Below, piece by piece: positions 21,301 through 30,755 of a DNA stretch of 64,000 nucleotides. Below the pieces are notes generated by a model. The model did not search any database. It worked only from the letters and a program-made list of their open reading frames with translations, and was not told the DNA's origin. Numbering within the stretch: the first letter of the stretch is position 1; every line of letters begins with the position of its first letter. Origin of the DNA: Toxorhynchites rutilus septentrionalis (Eukaryota > Arthropoda > Insecta > Diptera > Culicidae); NCBI RefSeq assembly GCF_029784135.1, contig NC_073746.1, positions 71,714,042 to 71,778,041 of the forward strand. Reading direction: 5' to 3'. Made by a program: the position numbers and the translations under genes.

Positions 21301-22330
21301 TTTAATTATTGTATACGATTTAAGTTGTACATTGCTACAATTTTTTAACCTTTTATACAGTCAATCTGTATATTTCATTTCAGTATGATCTGTATATTAC
21401 ATTAAAAAAAAATATTTCCTTACATTCAACGAGGACTTTTTATTGTTCTACGTTGTTTCTCATCACACTTATAACGCATGGTTCATTTAGCAATTAAACA
21501 AAAACAACTGCGTGTATTAGAAAGTGAATTTGGAAGGGCTAGTGACAGCAGTTAAATGACTACTGTTTTGTTTCTCTTTCGGTTAAATTTCCACAGTTTG
21601 TAAGATATATCATTTTACACAAAATGCAAAACAGTAGCCACCTTTTTAAACCTGTCCGTCCCTATTCAGTCTATTTGAATTTCATTGGTTTCTTGTACAA
21701 TTCGTAAGGCTTCCACTGTTCGCGTGAAGATTTTGGTTTTTTATTGCTATGTTGACGACAAAAAACCGATTGTTCATTGTCAGTCTCGTTTCCAATGAAC
21801 TGGCCTATCAACACATCTGATCGCGTGCAAGTAATTTCACTTCAAAGCCAGGCCGATTTAGGTCGCTATAATTATTTCGTCTATAACCCAATAAAAGAAT
21901 AAACAGCCAGTGACTAATACATTGGTTTCCGTGTGTGGAACCCCCACGGCTCTCTCTGTCATTACTTCCCGTTAATCGTTTCGTAATTCATGATGGACGT
22001 GCTCTGGTTGTTTAATTAGTCGGATGACAATGGATCGTTGGATCATATCTGCGGGCGGTAGACGTTATGACGAACATGCAAGGCTATCGTCACTTTCGCC
22101 AAAATGGGTGGAAAATCCATTCTCTTCTGGCAGACTCAATCATTCAAATCCATGGATGAGAACACAGGCCTTTGGGAATTTCCGGTTTTAAAATTCGCTT
22201 TCGTCATTTCAAGCATTTATTCATGTTCATATATGCATATGTGCAATTTTCGGTACAACAATGCTGTCATCGGTTAATGCTTAACAATGATCTCAGAGTA
22301 TTTCATTAGAGATAAATAATGAGATTTGCT
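18330..22330. other. No recognised gene; probable intron or intergenic DNA
   Basis: Four kilobases of AT-rich DNA without recognised transposon or coding features. A short CA microsatellite lies at about 19870-19888. The 116-codon frame at 20253-20603 shows no motif and is rich in residues expected by chance in AT-rich DNA. Confidence 0.45.
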
Positions 22331-22333
22331 TCG

Positions 22334-22404
22334 CACGTTGACTACCAACTACGAGATGACTCGTCGATGAACTACGAGTTTTCTCGTAGTTGACAATCAA
22401 CGTG
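22334..22404. repeat. 71-bp imperfect inverted repeat (hairpin)
   Basis: Left arm CACGTTGACTACCAACTACG (from 22334) pairs with the right arm ending CAACGTG at 22404; 20 of 23 positions match. Inside the loop ACTCGT and ACGAGT can pair again, so a long two-step hairpin is possible. Confidence 0.8.
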
Positions 22405-22546
22405 TTATGGAAGTTGGTAAACTACAAGGTAGACAAATTACTGGCAATACAATCCATTGATCAAGTGCGATGATTTGATTCCCACCCTTCATATGGAGAT
22501 TCGAGTTCATCTGTGCCTCGAGTGCGTACAATGTTTAGAATAGGTA

Positions 22547-23844
22547 AAGGGTGTGTCACATCAAATTGCATCACGGAAAAAACGATGTAGAAATTCGCCC
22601 AGTAGACCGATCCTTTTGAAAATTTTAGACAGTAAAATAAAAACTTTTTAACAACTTTTGGCATTTTCTTTTTATTCATACTTCGAGCCCAAGCCCGTAT
22701 ACTCGCACCTTCCTCTTTACCCCGTCCATAAGGTTCTGTACAACGTCAGGTGGTAGTTTTTTTTGAACAGAAATCCATTTTCTCTTGAAGTCCGCCTCCG
22801 AATTGACAACTTTTGGGTTCTCCCGGAGGGCCTGCTTCATAATCGCCCAATATTTCTCTATTGGGCGAAACTCCGGCACGTCGGGCGGGTTCATTTCCTT
22901 TGGCACGAAGGTGACCCCGTTGGCTTCGTACCACTCCAACACGTCCTTTGAATAGTGGCACGAAGCGAGATCCGGCCAGAAGATGGTTGGGCCTCCGTGC
23001 TGCTTCAATAGTGGTAGTAAGCGCTTCTGTAGGCACTCCTTAAGGTAAACCTGCCCGTTTACCGTGCCGGTCATCACGAAGGGGGCGCTCCGCTTTCCGC
23101 AAGAGCAGATCGCTTGCCACACCATGTACTTTTTGGCAAACTTGGATAGTTTCTGCTTGCGAATTTCCTCCGGAACGCTGAATTTGTCCTCTGCGGAGAA
23201 GAACAACAGGCCCGGCAGCTGACGAAAGTCCGCTTTGACGCAGGTTTCGTCGTCCATTACCAGGCAATGCGGCTTCATCAGCATTTCGGTGTACAGCTTC
23301 CGGGCTCGCGTCTTCCCCACCATGTTTTGCCTTTCGTCGCGGTTAGGAGCCTTCTGAACCTTGTATGTACGCAGGCCCTCCCGCTGCTTGGTCCGCTGGA
23401 CGAATGGACTTGACAAATTCAGCTTATTGGCGACATCCCGGACCGAACTTCTCGGATCACGTCTAAACTGCTTAACTACGCGCTTGTGATCTTTTTCACT
23501 GACGGAGCATCCATTTTCGCCGTTCTTCACCTTCCGGTCGATGGTTAGGTTCTCGAAGTATCGTTTTAGTACTCTGCTGACCGTGGATTGGACGATTCCC
23601 AGCATCTTACCGATGTCCCGATGTGACAACTCCGGATTCTCGAAATGAGTGCACAGGATTAATTCACGACGCTCTTTTACGTTCGACGACATTTTTCCAA
23701 ATTTACGAAAAATTGACAGTGAAGCATGGCCAACGTGATCTATACACTCTTATCTGATTATAAGCGAAAGCTGAAGATATAATTCCTAAAAATAAAATTT
23801 CTACAGCGTTTTTTCCGTGATGCAATTCGATGTGACACACCCTT
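22547..23844 (-). mobile_element. Structurally intact ITmD37E transposon
   Basis: A 1298-bp element bounded by TA (22545-22546 and 23845-23846). The ends are inverted repeats of about 35 bp that begin AAGGGTGTGTCACATC and contain TTGCATCACGGAAAAAACG, with one or two mismatches between them. It carries a single uninterrupted transposase gene on the minus strand, with about 150 bp from the start codon to its proximal end and 130 bp from the stop to the other. Ends, target duplication and gene are all present. ITmD37E elements were originally described in mosquitoes. A broken relative lies at 59975-61811. Confidence 0.93.
22676..23692 (-). CDS. ITmD37E transposase, 338 residues
   Basis: The enzyme would cut and paste the surrounding element at TA sites by binding its inverted ends. 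The open frame starts at an ATG (MSSNVKERRELI) and ends after YGLGLEV. Residues 1-110 hold two helix-turn-helix units (LSHRDIGKMLGIVQSTVSRV and SSVRDVANKLNLSSPFVQRT). The catalytic core follows: VMDDETCVKADF with the first aspartate near residue 147, FWPDLASCHYSKDV with the second near 242, and PEFRPIEKYW with the glutamate 38 residues later. There are exactly 37 residues between the last two acidic residues, which defines the D37E group. There is no stop or frameshift, and the length is typical for the family, so it may be active. A conservative caution is that a missense change cannot be excluded by eye. Confidence 0.93.
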   Translation of the reverse strand: MSSNVKERRELILCTHFENPELSHRDIGKMLGIVQSTVSRVLKRYFENLTIDRKVKNGENGCSVSEKDHKRVVKQFRRDPRSSVRDVANKLNLSSPFVQRTKQREGLRTYKVQKAPNRDERQNMVGKTRARKLYTEMLMKPHCLVMDDETCVKADFRQLPGLLFFSAEDKFSVPEEIRKQKLSKFAKKYMVWQAICSCGKRSAPFVMTGTVNGQVYLKECLQKRLLPLLKQHGGPTIFWPDLASCHYSKDVLEWYEANGVTFVPKEMNPPDVPEFRPIEKYWAIMKQALRENPKVVNSEADFKRKWISVQKKLPPDVVQNLMDGVKRKVRVYGLGLEV

Positions 23845-24140
23845 TAACATACGAGTCGGTGCTTAGTATTTTCTTGCCTGGGGTGATATGTGAGCACTGG
23901 CACCTCATCTGCTTTCACTTCTGACATTTCTTGTAGCCGATGTAGAGCACAGTAATGTACGTGCAATCGTTCAAGGATGCTGAGTTGACCTATTTTCGTA
24001 GGGGGTTTGCTTTATTTATCGCCGAAAATTGATTAATATTGAAGCTGATAGCATCATAACACCTTTTCAGATTTCGGAGTATTAGAGATAAGCTATTATG
24101 AAAGAAAATTAACATTATCGTAATATTTCCATGTAAAAAT

Positions 24141-24386
24141 TTAGCGCTGAACTTCGCCGTTTCAACGTAATATTACTTGCGTCATTTTTATTAGTACTTA
24201 GTTGAGATTTCTATGCTAATTAACACGCCTTGAATGCATTCTGAGTGGCAAGCTCTAGAATACGACTGACCACAGTGCAAGTCGGAGGAAATTTCTTTGA
24301 CGAAAAATTCCCCTGACCAGAACGGGAATCGAACCCGAACTCCCGGCATGTTAGGTGTGACGCTAACCACTCGGCAACGGGAGCAC
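24141..24386 (-). mobile_element. SINE with Ser/Leu-type tRNA head, copy 1
   Basis: Minus strand: GTGCTCCCGTTGCCGAGTGG (A-box region), then GGTTCGATTCC (B-box), followed by a body shared with copies at 44144-44419 and 50512-50786 (AAATTTCCTCCGACTTGCAC, then ATTCAAGGCGTGTTA and ATCTCAACTAAGTACTAATA). The head resembles a tRNA but the 3' side does not fold into an acceptor stem, so it is not a tRNA gene. The GAA-repeat tail seen in the other copies is missing here. Confidence 0.8.
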
Positions 24387-24589
24387 TAGCTATTGAACAA
24401 GCACACGTCAAAATGTTTGTTTATTGAAATAAGACGTTTACCGAGAATGGAATGTGCAAATCTGTATGATGCGGACTAGGACTTATAAATAGTGACAAAA
24501 ATTTTAATAATTTTCATTTGTTAGTATTATTGTTATTCTTTGTTATATTCTAAAAAACGAACGAAACTTTTCGGTAACCAAATGAATAT

Positions 24590-24920
24590 TATTATTTATG
24601 AGAGGTGATTTTTTGAGCGTTTGGTTTGAATTTAAAAAAACACAGGAAATTTGTAAGAAATGTAAAGAAGTATATTTCTGTGGGTTAAAAATCAAATCAT
24701 TTCCATTTATTTTTAAGGATAATTTCATGTATATGTTGGCCCCGTTTAAGTCCATTCGTGAAGCCCATATCGGCTGGTACCTCCCAAATAACACGTGTGT
24801 TGTTGTCTTCTAGTGCCTGAATCGACGCTGGCTTGTCGGCATGAACAAGAGGTTCGACATTCCCACACAGAAAATACTCCAACGGTGCTAAATTACAAGA
24901 TCCAGGTGACCAATTCATCC
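24590..24920 (-). pseudogene. Mariner-type transposase C-terminal fragment
   Basis: Minus-strand codons at 24697-24918 read CNLAPLEYFLCGNVEPLVHA, DKPASIQALEDNNTRVI and GQHIHEIILKNKWK. This matches the C terminus of IS630/Tc1/mariner transposases of the type '..CDLTPLDYFLWGYVKSLVYADKPASIQALEDNI...'. The rest of the element is absent and no ends were found. A small internal deletion removes part of the usual 'W..R' stretch. Non-functional. Confidence 0.7.
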
Positions 24921-25184
24921 CAAAACGAGAGATGAATTGCTCACCAAATTAATCGTTTCGTGTGCTGTGTGCATTGATTTGATAAAAAAAAGTAAAAAAA
25001 AAACGTTTTAAGTTAAACGGTTTAATGTACTAAAAGCTAGAAAATAATTAGGCAAGTAGCAGTTAGTAGTTATCACATCCCTTCCTTCATTGATCTAGAA
25101 AAATCGTGGGTATATGATGAAACAACTAACTGTGGATAATGGAAATCCGATGTGCCCCACGATTTTATTTTAGTCTCATCATTG

Positions 25185-25630
25185 TTTTGAGAAAATATGT
25201 AATCTGTCATTTTGTGGTGGCAGCCATCTTGGATTTGCATTTTTTTATAAATAACTGTGTTCTACTTGTCAAGCCCTTTCATTTGATACCCATATTGATT
25301 GGGTTTTGGAAAAAATATATCGTCATTTTGTTATGGCGGCCATTTTGGATTCGCATTTCTCATGTCTAACTAGTTAAGTTCTTTTATTTGATACCCATAT
25401 TGATGGGTTTTGAGAAAATATGTAATCCGCCATTTTGTAGCGGCCGCCATCTTGGATTTTTTAAATCATGAAATATGCAGTTTTATAATGACTGCAGAAA
25501 CAAAGGTGTGTTCCGAATTTCATATCAATCGGTCAATAGGAAGGGGTTCTAATTTCTATTAACGTGGTAAAGCGCTACAGACATACAAACCTACACACAT
25601 ACAAACATACAAACATACAAACATACAAAT
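25185..25630 (+). repeat. Three imperfect tandem units and ACAAACAT tail
   Basis: Three copies of a unit of about 104-119 bp start at 25185, 25304 and 25408. Each contains GAAAATATGTAAT, GCCATTTTG and GGCCGCCATCTTGGATT variants; the first two also contain TTTGATACCCATATTGATGG. After a unique stretch the block ends in CGCTACAGACATACAAAC and a run of ACAAACAT repeats (25580-25628). This looks like the 3' part of a dispersed element, but I do not recognise which. No coding capacity. Confidence 0.75.
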
Positions 25631-25898
25631 AACAGGGCAAGCTAAATAAAACCATTTAAAAAAACAATGATTTGTGCACGTTGTTTGTTTGTAAGTCTTT
25701 TCATGAGGGAATGATAATGAAAACTACACAACTTTTACTTTGCCACATGGCACATATCACATGTGATTTGTCAAAAACAGTGTACTGAAAAACCTAATAG
25801 CAACAAATTTACCCGTTACTTCGGTGATGTTCTTATGATTCATTGATTGCATATATGTAAGAAGTTGCTCATACGGTTAAAAATAATTTTATTATTAA

Positions 25899-26078
25899 CA
25901 CTTTATCGACCGCTAGCCTATTAATCGGCTTTTCGATTCATAATATAGGTTTAAGTTCGATAAATTTATTTTCCTTTGGAACAAACGACGAAAAATTAGC
26001 CGGTACTGGATGCGTGCTTACTACTAAATGCGTGCTTACTACCAAACCGGTACTTAGTGAATGGCGATTGATAAAGTG
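25899..26078. mobile_element. TTAA-flanked miniature element, 180 bp
   Basis: TTAA on both sides (25895-25898, 26079-26082) and ends CACTTTATCGACCGC and its near complement GCGATTGATAAAGTG (13 of 15 match). TTAA duplication is the hallmark of piggyBac-type transposition, so this is a likely piggyBac-mobilised miniature element. It contains the direct repeat ATGCGTGCTTACTACTA. Confidence 0.55.
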
Positions 26079-26573
26079 TTAAGGAGAGTAGTTCGTTTCA
26101 GGTCTTAAAATGTATTATACTGCCGTTCTACGCACAGCTGTCCCTTGTTCCAAAATCAGCACCTCAGAAAAACGCATTCAAAGTTTTCTAGCACATTAGT
26201 CTACTAGAAGCTTTAGTCATTTCGATTTAACAATACACTGGGGTTTTTATAAGCAGTTCAATGAAATGTGAAAAGACTCCCTCATTTGAATCAATCAATC
26301 TTGATTACAGGTTTAAAAATTCATTCAGCTATGCCTAGAATATCAACATGGAACAATTGAGCTGGATGTTGTTTTTTCAAAAGCTGGGAACAAACTGTAA
26401 CTTTTTTTTGTGTTTTTCCGGAAGATTAAGCATAAAAACGTCGTTTTATGAAGAAAGATGTACTTTTTTCTAGCATATTTTGACGGTTTGTTGCAATTGA
26501 AAGTGTTATGGTAGAAAAAAGTGCTTCGTTCTATAGTTTCCCTAAACTTTCCAGCGAACAAATTCATTGATAT

Positions 26574-26583
26574 CTACATCTAC

Positions 26584-26671
<88 letters not shown>

Positions 26672-26690
26672 ATATCTATCTATATTTCTA
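26574..26690. repeat. (TCTA)n microsatellite
   Basis: About 25 tandem TCTA units, with small interruptions at the right edge. Open frames spelling LSIYLSIY across it are by-products. It abuts a LINE scrap at 26690. Confidence 0.95.
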
Positions 26691-26960
26691 TGGCATTACC
26701 ATGCTCTTTAAAAATAATAAAATCGTTTGAAAATTATGTTCAACATGCCCTGCCCATCGCACTCGTCCAGCCTTGGCGGCTTTCTGGATGCTGGGTTCGC
26801 CGTAGAGTTGCGCCAGTTCGTGGATCATTCTTCTTCTGAATATTCCTTTTTCCGTGTGTTGTTCCGTGTGTTGTTCTGAGCACTCGGCGTTCGAAAACAC
26901 CAAGTGCTTGTGAGTCCTCTTCGAACATCGTCCATGCTTCGAGCTCATAGAGAACAATCG
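26690..26960 (-). pseudogene. RTE-like LINE scrap, RT C terminus
   Basis: Minus-strand codons include FRRRMIHELAQLYGEPSIQK and AGRVRWAGHVE, almost the same as the 39968-41601 element (WRRRMNHELAQLYGEPSIQK, AGRVRWAGHFA). A duplicated EQHTEQHTE shows a small internal tandem repeat. Broken on both sides. Confidence 0.85.
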
Positions 26961-27219
26961 GACGATTTGTACAAACTGACTAGACTTTTTTATTTTTAAA
27001 TTTTAATTTTTAAGACTTTATTTTGGTCATATTTAATTTGGAACGAAAAGAACAGTTTAAGCTCTTCAAATCGCTAAAGATTTCGCTTAACAACTGCCTC
27101 CAACGAAAGCTGTATCTGTATCTTTGCTGAAAATCTGTAATTCTGTATATACAGATTCTGTATCTGAAATTTGGCGAAAAATCTGTAAAATACAAAATAT
27201 TCTGTATATGTGGCAACCC

Positions 27220-27600
27220 TCAATGCAGTGTTCGACTATCACCAGGTAGTGGTATGAGTCAATGTTGGTGCCACGATGGGATCTGACGTCGCTGATATTT
27301 GAGAATGCTGCCCATCGATCGAAACGTGATGGATTTGAGTTTCCGTTTGCTGAGGTGATCTCCAGGTGTAACGGTATTGGAGGGTGTGCTGGTAGAAGGT
27401 GTTACGTACGACCATGTTCTTGTAGACAGCGAAGCCGATAAGTTTAAGGTAATTTTAGTAACTCTATATTCACGCATTCTTTCGTTGATTGGCCACCCGC
27501 CAATCACCCATTACTGCATCTCCCGTATCACGACGAAAGCAGTACTCAGCTCGTGTGTGTTGCTGCAGCTCTGCTGGATGGGATAGTCATCTTGAAACGA
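27220..27600 (-). pseudogene. RTE-like LINE scrap, endonuclease C-terminal part
   Basis: A minus-strand frame gives KNMVVRNTFYQHTLQYRYTW, RSPQQTETQIHHVSIDG and, after a shift, DVRSHRGTNIDSYHYLV. The usual RTE endonuclease pattern is 'LVVGNTFF.H..IHK.TW.SPDG.T.NQIDHV...' followed by 'DVRS.RGADI.SDHYLV'. The catalytic Ser-Asp-His reads SYH, so the site is lost. In minus orientation this precedes the RT scrap at 26690-26960, so both may be one element with a large deletion and an insertion between. Confidence 0.6.
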
Positions 27601-27705
27601 TCGCACTATCGATAGGTAGGGATAAGAGTTACTGGACATGAAGCTAATGGAACACGAATGGGGTTTACTTTATGCATGCAGGTACATGACGCTTTGTCCA
27701 TTCGT

Positions 27706-28235
27706 TTAAGGGGGGATCTCGATCTGGAAAATCGAATAAAAAATGATTTTTTGTTTATTGCATTTTTGGGAAGCTTATGTCCTCAGAAATGTTGTCCTAA
27801 AAGGATTCTTCGATATTTGATTTCTTTGGAAAGTTACAGTCAAAAGAATAAAGTCACCTCAAGGGATATAGTATTGCTGAACCAATTTTGAAACGCGTTT
27901 TTCTCGAAACCATGTTATTTCAACTGGTGGTATCGATATGTCAGGATCTACTGGACCGATTAGGCTGGAGTTTTCTTTCAGCATGTAAAAATGGATTATC
28001 TAAGGCGTTGTTACATAGCCTTTTTTTTTTCGATTTTTAAAAATCGCTATTTAGAGATTTTTCATGAAAAATATTTCATTTTTAACAAAAGTGGCCGCCG
28101 TTTTGGCACTTTTTCGAATTTTCAAAAAACCCTATGTAACGCTTTAGGCTTTGTCCTAAAGTTTCAAAATATTCAGAACCGATACCACCAGCAAGGTACC
28201 TATTTTCCGACAGCATCTACGCATCCAGCTGTCAA
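27706..28235. repeat. Dispersed noncoding repeat, copy 1
   Basis: About 0.53 kb shared with 57842-58338 in the same orientation. Common blocks are TTTTTGGGAAGCTTATG, TTCGATATTTGATTTC, TTGGAAAGTTACAG, CTCGAAACCATGTT, GGTGGTATCGAT, and the shared end CTACGCATCCAGCTGTCAA. The start is TTAA followed by a G run in both. No protein family is visible. Confidence 0.7.
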
Positions 28236-28289
28236 CAGCGTCATAATCAATATTCGTGCACTCAAAAAAATGGAAAATACATTTTCAAA

Positions 28290-28320
<31 letters not shown>

Positions 28321-29848
28321 CTTCGACCTAGTCGCACAGATCTTAAACTTAAACTACGTTCATTATTCGGTTTTTAAAATCATTTTTAGCCATATTAAAG
28401 TCGAAACTGCTACTAACATTGTTGAACGCCCTTAGGCAGCTGCTGAATGGGCTGTTGAACCCATAACTTGTTCTATGTCTAGGAACGATAATTAAAGGCA
28501 ATTGTCTAAGTTGACGTTGAGGAACGTAAAACGAAACTTTTTCAAGTAGGTCTGGACAATCGATGTTGTTTTTCAAAAGGTCGAATATGAACAGCCGTTG
28601 TGTCTGGGTTCTTCGTGCTGATAGTAACTGAAGGTCTATAAGTTGGCAGCGAGCCGCATAATCAGGGAGATTAGCCGGGTCGGTCCAGGGAAGGTTACGG
28701 AGGGCGAAGCGCACGAATTGCCTCTGTACACGTTCAATGCTGATCACTTGAGCAACGTGATAGGGTGACCAGATCGGCGAGGCATATTCCAGAGTACTGC
28801 GCACTAACGTACAGAAAAGCGCTTTCAGGGCATAGATGTCGGTAAACTGCGATGCGTTTCGGCGGATGAATCCGAGAACAGAAAACGCTTTGGCTGTTAT
28901 GGTGGCGATATGTTCGTTGAACGTCAGCTTGGAGTCACTGACAACGCCCAGATCGCGGATGGACTGAACACGTTCTAGAGGAGTTGTGTTAATTGAGTAG
29001 ACGTGATTGATCGGCGACATACCACGGGTGAACGTGATTACCTTGCATTTAGTGATGTTCAAATGCATACCATTATCGGAGCACCATTGCGAAGTGATGT
29101 TAATATCCGTTTGTAGCGCAGTACAATCCAGTGTTGACTTGATTACTCTGAATATTTTTAGGTCGTCTGCATATAATAGCTTCCCGGATGACAATCGGGG
29201 GCATAGATCATTTATAAAGAGAACAAAGATAAGAGGACCCAGTACGCTTCCCTGTGGAACACCGGACGCTATTTCAAATAATTCCGATCGTGCAGAGTTG
29301 AGTTGTACGAACGCCTTCCGACCCGTCAGATAAGATAGTAACCAGTCCGTGATCCAGTTTGGAAAGCCCATGTACTTCAGCTTCTCCACTGCGAAGGCAT
29401 GCGGTACAGTGTCAAAGGCCTTCGAGAAGTCGACATAAATAGAATCGACTTGATTCCGACGTTCCATTTCCTGGAACAAGCTGCTTGTGTAGCACATCAA
29501 GTTGGATGTTGTGGAGCGACGAGGAACAAATCCATGCTGGTATTCAGAAATCGACGGTGTTGCTGCAGCCAGTAAAACTTTATGAATAAGGGATTCTAGA
29601 ACTTTTCCTAAGCAACAGAGTATCGAGATGCCGCGGTAGTTCTCGACTCGTTGCAAGCTTCCAGCTTTATGAATGGGGATCATAGAAGCAGTTTTCCACA
29701 TAGCCGGAAACGTTTTCTCTTGCACGGATCGATTAAACAGTAGTGTCAAAGGCTCCACTAGAGATGTAACACAGTTTTTGAATAAAAGTGGTGGTAAACC
29801 ATCGATTCCTGCTCTTTTTGACACGTCAAGATCTTCTACCTTAAACAA
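28290..29848 (-). mobile_element. 5'-truncated LINE with (TAA)n tail
   Basis: The element runs on the minus strand from 29848 down to a (TAA)n tail at about 28290-28320. It holds only the reverse transcriptase and C-terminal part of ORF2; endonuclease and ORF1 are missing. A simple-repeat tail and 5' truncation are normal for target-primed reverse transcription. Target duplications were not clear. Confidence 0.85.
28349..29848 (-). CDS. LINE reverse transcriptase, partial, open 499 codons
   Basis: It encodes the RT that would copy LINE RNA at a nicked target. The frame is open throughout but begins at the truncation point with a TTG codon, so there is no natural start. RT blocks are in order: RAGIDGLPPLLFKNC (entry), PIHKAGSLQRVENYRGISIL, YQHGFVPRRSTTSNL, VDFSKAFDTVPH (first aspartate), SGVPQGSVLGPLIFVLFIND, LLYADDLKIF (catalytic YADD) and LGVVSDSKLTF. 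The C-terminal third includes FIRRNASQF, ALFCTLVRSTLEYASPIWSP and VPRHRTSYGFNSPF. All catalytic residues are intact. The clade is Jockey/CR1-like but not resolved. Lack of stops over 1.5 kb suggests a fairly young copy. Confidence 0.88.
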   Translation of the reverse strand: MFKVEDLDVSKRAGIDGLPPLLFKNCVTSLVEPLTLLFNRSVQEKTFPAMWKTASMIPIHKAGSLQRVENYRGISILCCLGKVLESLIHKVLLAAATPSISEYQHGFVPRRSTTSNLMCYTSSLFQEMERRNQVDSIYVDFSKAFDTVPHAFAVEKLKYMGFPNWITDWLLSYLTGRKAFVQLNSARSELFEIASGVPQGSVLGPLIFVLFINDLCPRLSSGKLLYADDLKIFRVIKSTLDCTALQTDINITSQWCSDNGMHLNITKCKVITFTRGMSPINHVYSINTTPLERVQSIRDLGVVSDSKLTFNEHIATITAKAFSVLGFIRRNASQFTDIYALKALFCTLVRSTLEYASPIWSPYHVAQVISIERVQRQFVRFALRNLPWTDPANLPDYAARCQLIDLQLLSARRTQTQRLFIFDLLKNNIDCPDLLEKVSFYVPQRQLRQLPLIIVPRHRTSYGFNSPFSSCLRAFNNVSSSFDFNMAKNDFKNRIMNVV

Positions 29849-30511
29849 TAATCAAAATACACGAACACTTCACTCTATTCATAACATCCGAAAAAAATCC
29901 ACGAAAATTCATTATTTTACGGCCTTCCAGACAGGGGTACCCGCTTAACTATTTTAATTTGAGGTAATTTGATTATTTTTGAATCTGAATGAATCTTATG
30001 TGTTCATCGGCCCTTTCTACCAAATATTTGTTCTAAAGGATTTATTTTAAAATTTTTCTATAAATTCTGATCGCGCTTGAATATATAATTACTTCGTTCA
30101 TGGCAACTAAATAACAACGTTGGTTAACACTCGTTACATTGCCATGGGAACGACTCTTACTTGAAATAATGAAGATGGCGTAGGGTTCAACGATATTATG
30201 GGGTGCAAACAATATCAAATCGGTTTCGTGTGCCATTGTTGTTTTTATATATCATATATCATTTATATATTGTGAATGGAAAACGTCCCACTTCAATGTA
30301 ATTTTGAATTAAAGAAAAATCCTCAAATCCTTGGTGCATAATTCAAAAAGATATACCGCGTGGGTTCTCATACCGTCTAGTGGTGAGCGTTTGTGTGTTA
30401 TTGAATCGTATCGTATTCTTTCGGGAAGGTATTGAAATCTTTAAAAAAATAATATTGATTGCGTCACGGAAATTGTACGAATTCGAGCGCTTACTGCTCA
30501 GTCATTTCACG
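29849..30511. other. Nothing recognised
   Basis: AT-rich DNA between the truncated LINE and the next small frame. No supported gene or repeat. Confidence 0.4.
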
Positions 30512-30739
30512 ATGGATTTACGAGATGTTGGCACGAATCGATTTGTACACTCCCTAACAAATTATTGCAATATAGATGTTTATAAAACTTTCAACAGCCA
30601 ATGTGTTGCGATTAAAATGATAGCGTATAATTTCCCAGAAAGGCCGCAAGACGTTTTCTTAACACGTGGTCGACTGGCGATTGCGGCTGTCTTGTTCAAT
30701 GATAAGAAAAATCAACACGCAACAAATATCATAGTGTAA
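30512..30739 (+). CDS. Unrecognised 75-codon frame
   Basis: ATG at 30512 opens MDLRDVGTNRFVHSLTNYCN and continues through FPERPQDVFLTRGRLAIAAV to a TAA at 30739; the frame is open upstream to 30380 without an ATG. Codon use is fairly even, unlike nearby AT-rich frames, but it has no motif, signal peptide or membrane segment. It ends just before the Tc1-like element. It might be part of an unrecognised dispersed element. Confidence 0.15.
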   Translation: MDLRDVGTNRFVHSLTNYCNIDVYKTFNSQCVAIKMIAYNFPERPQDVFLTRGRLAIAAVLFNDKKNQHATNIIV

Positions 30740-30755
30740 TCCTACGTCAACTATA

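Noticed and set aside
22746..23267. Minus frames of 96 and 75 codons and a plus frame inside the ITmD37E gene
   Set aside because: Out-of-frame shadows of the 338-codon transposase.
24088..24396. TAGCTATT as target duplication of the minus-strand SINE
   Set aside because: The left copy lies 50 bases beyond the recognisable SINE end, so the match is not convincing.
26521..26839. Frames spelling LSIYLSIY
   Set aside because: Produced by the (TCTA)n microsatellite.
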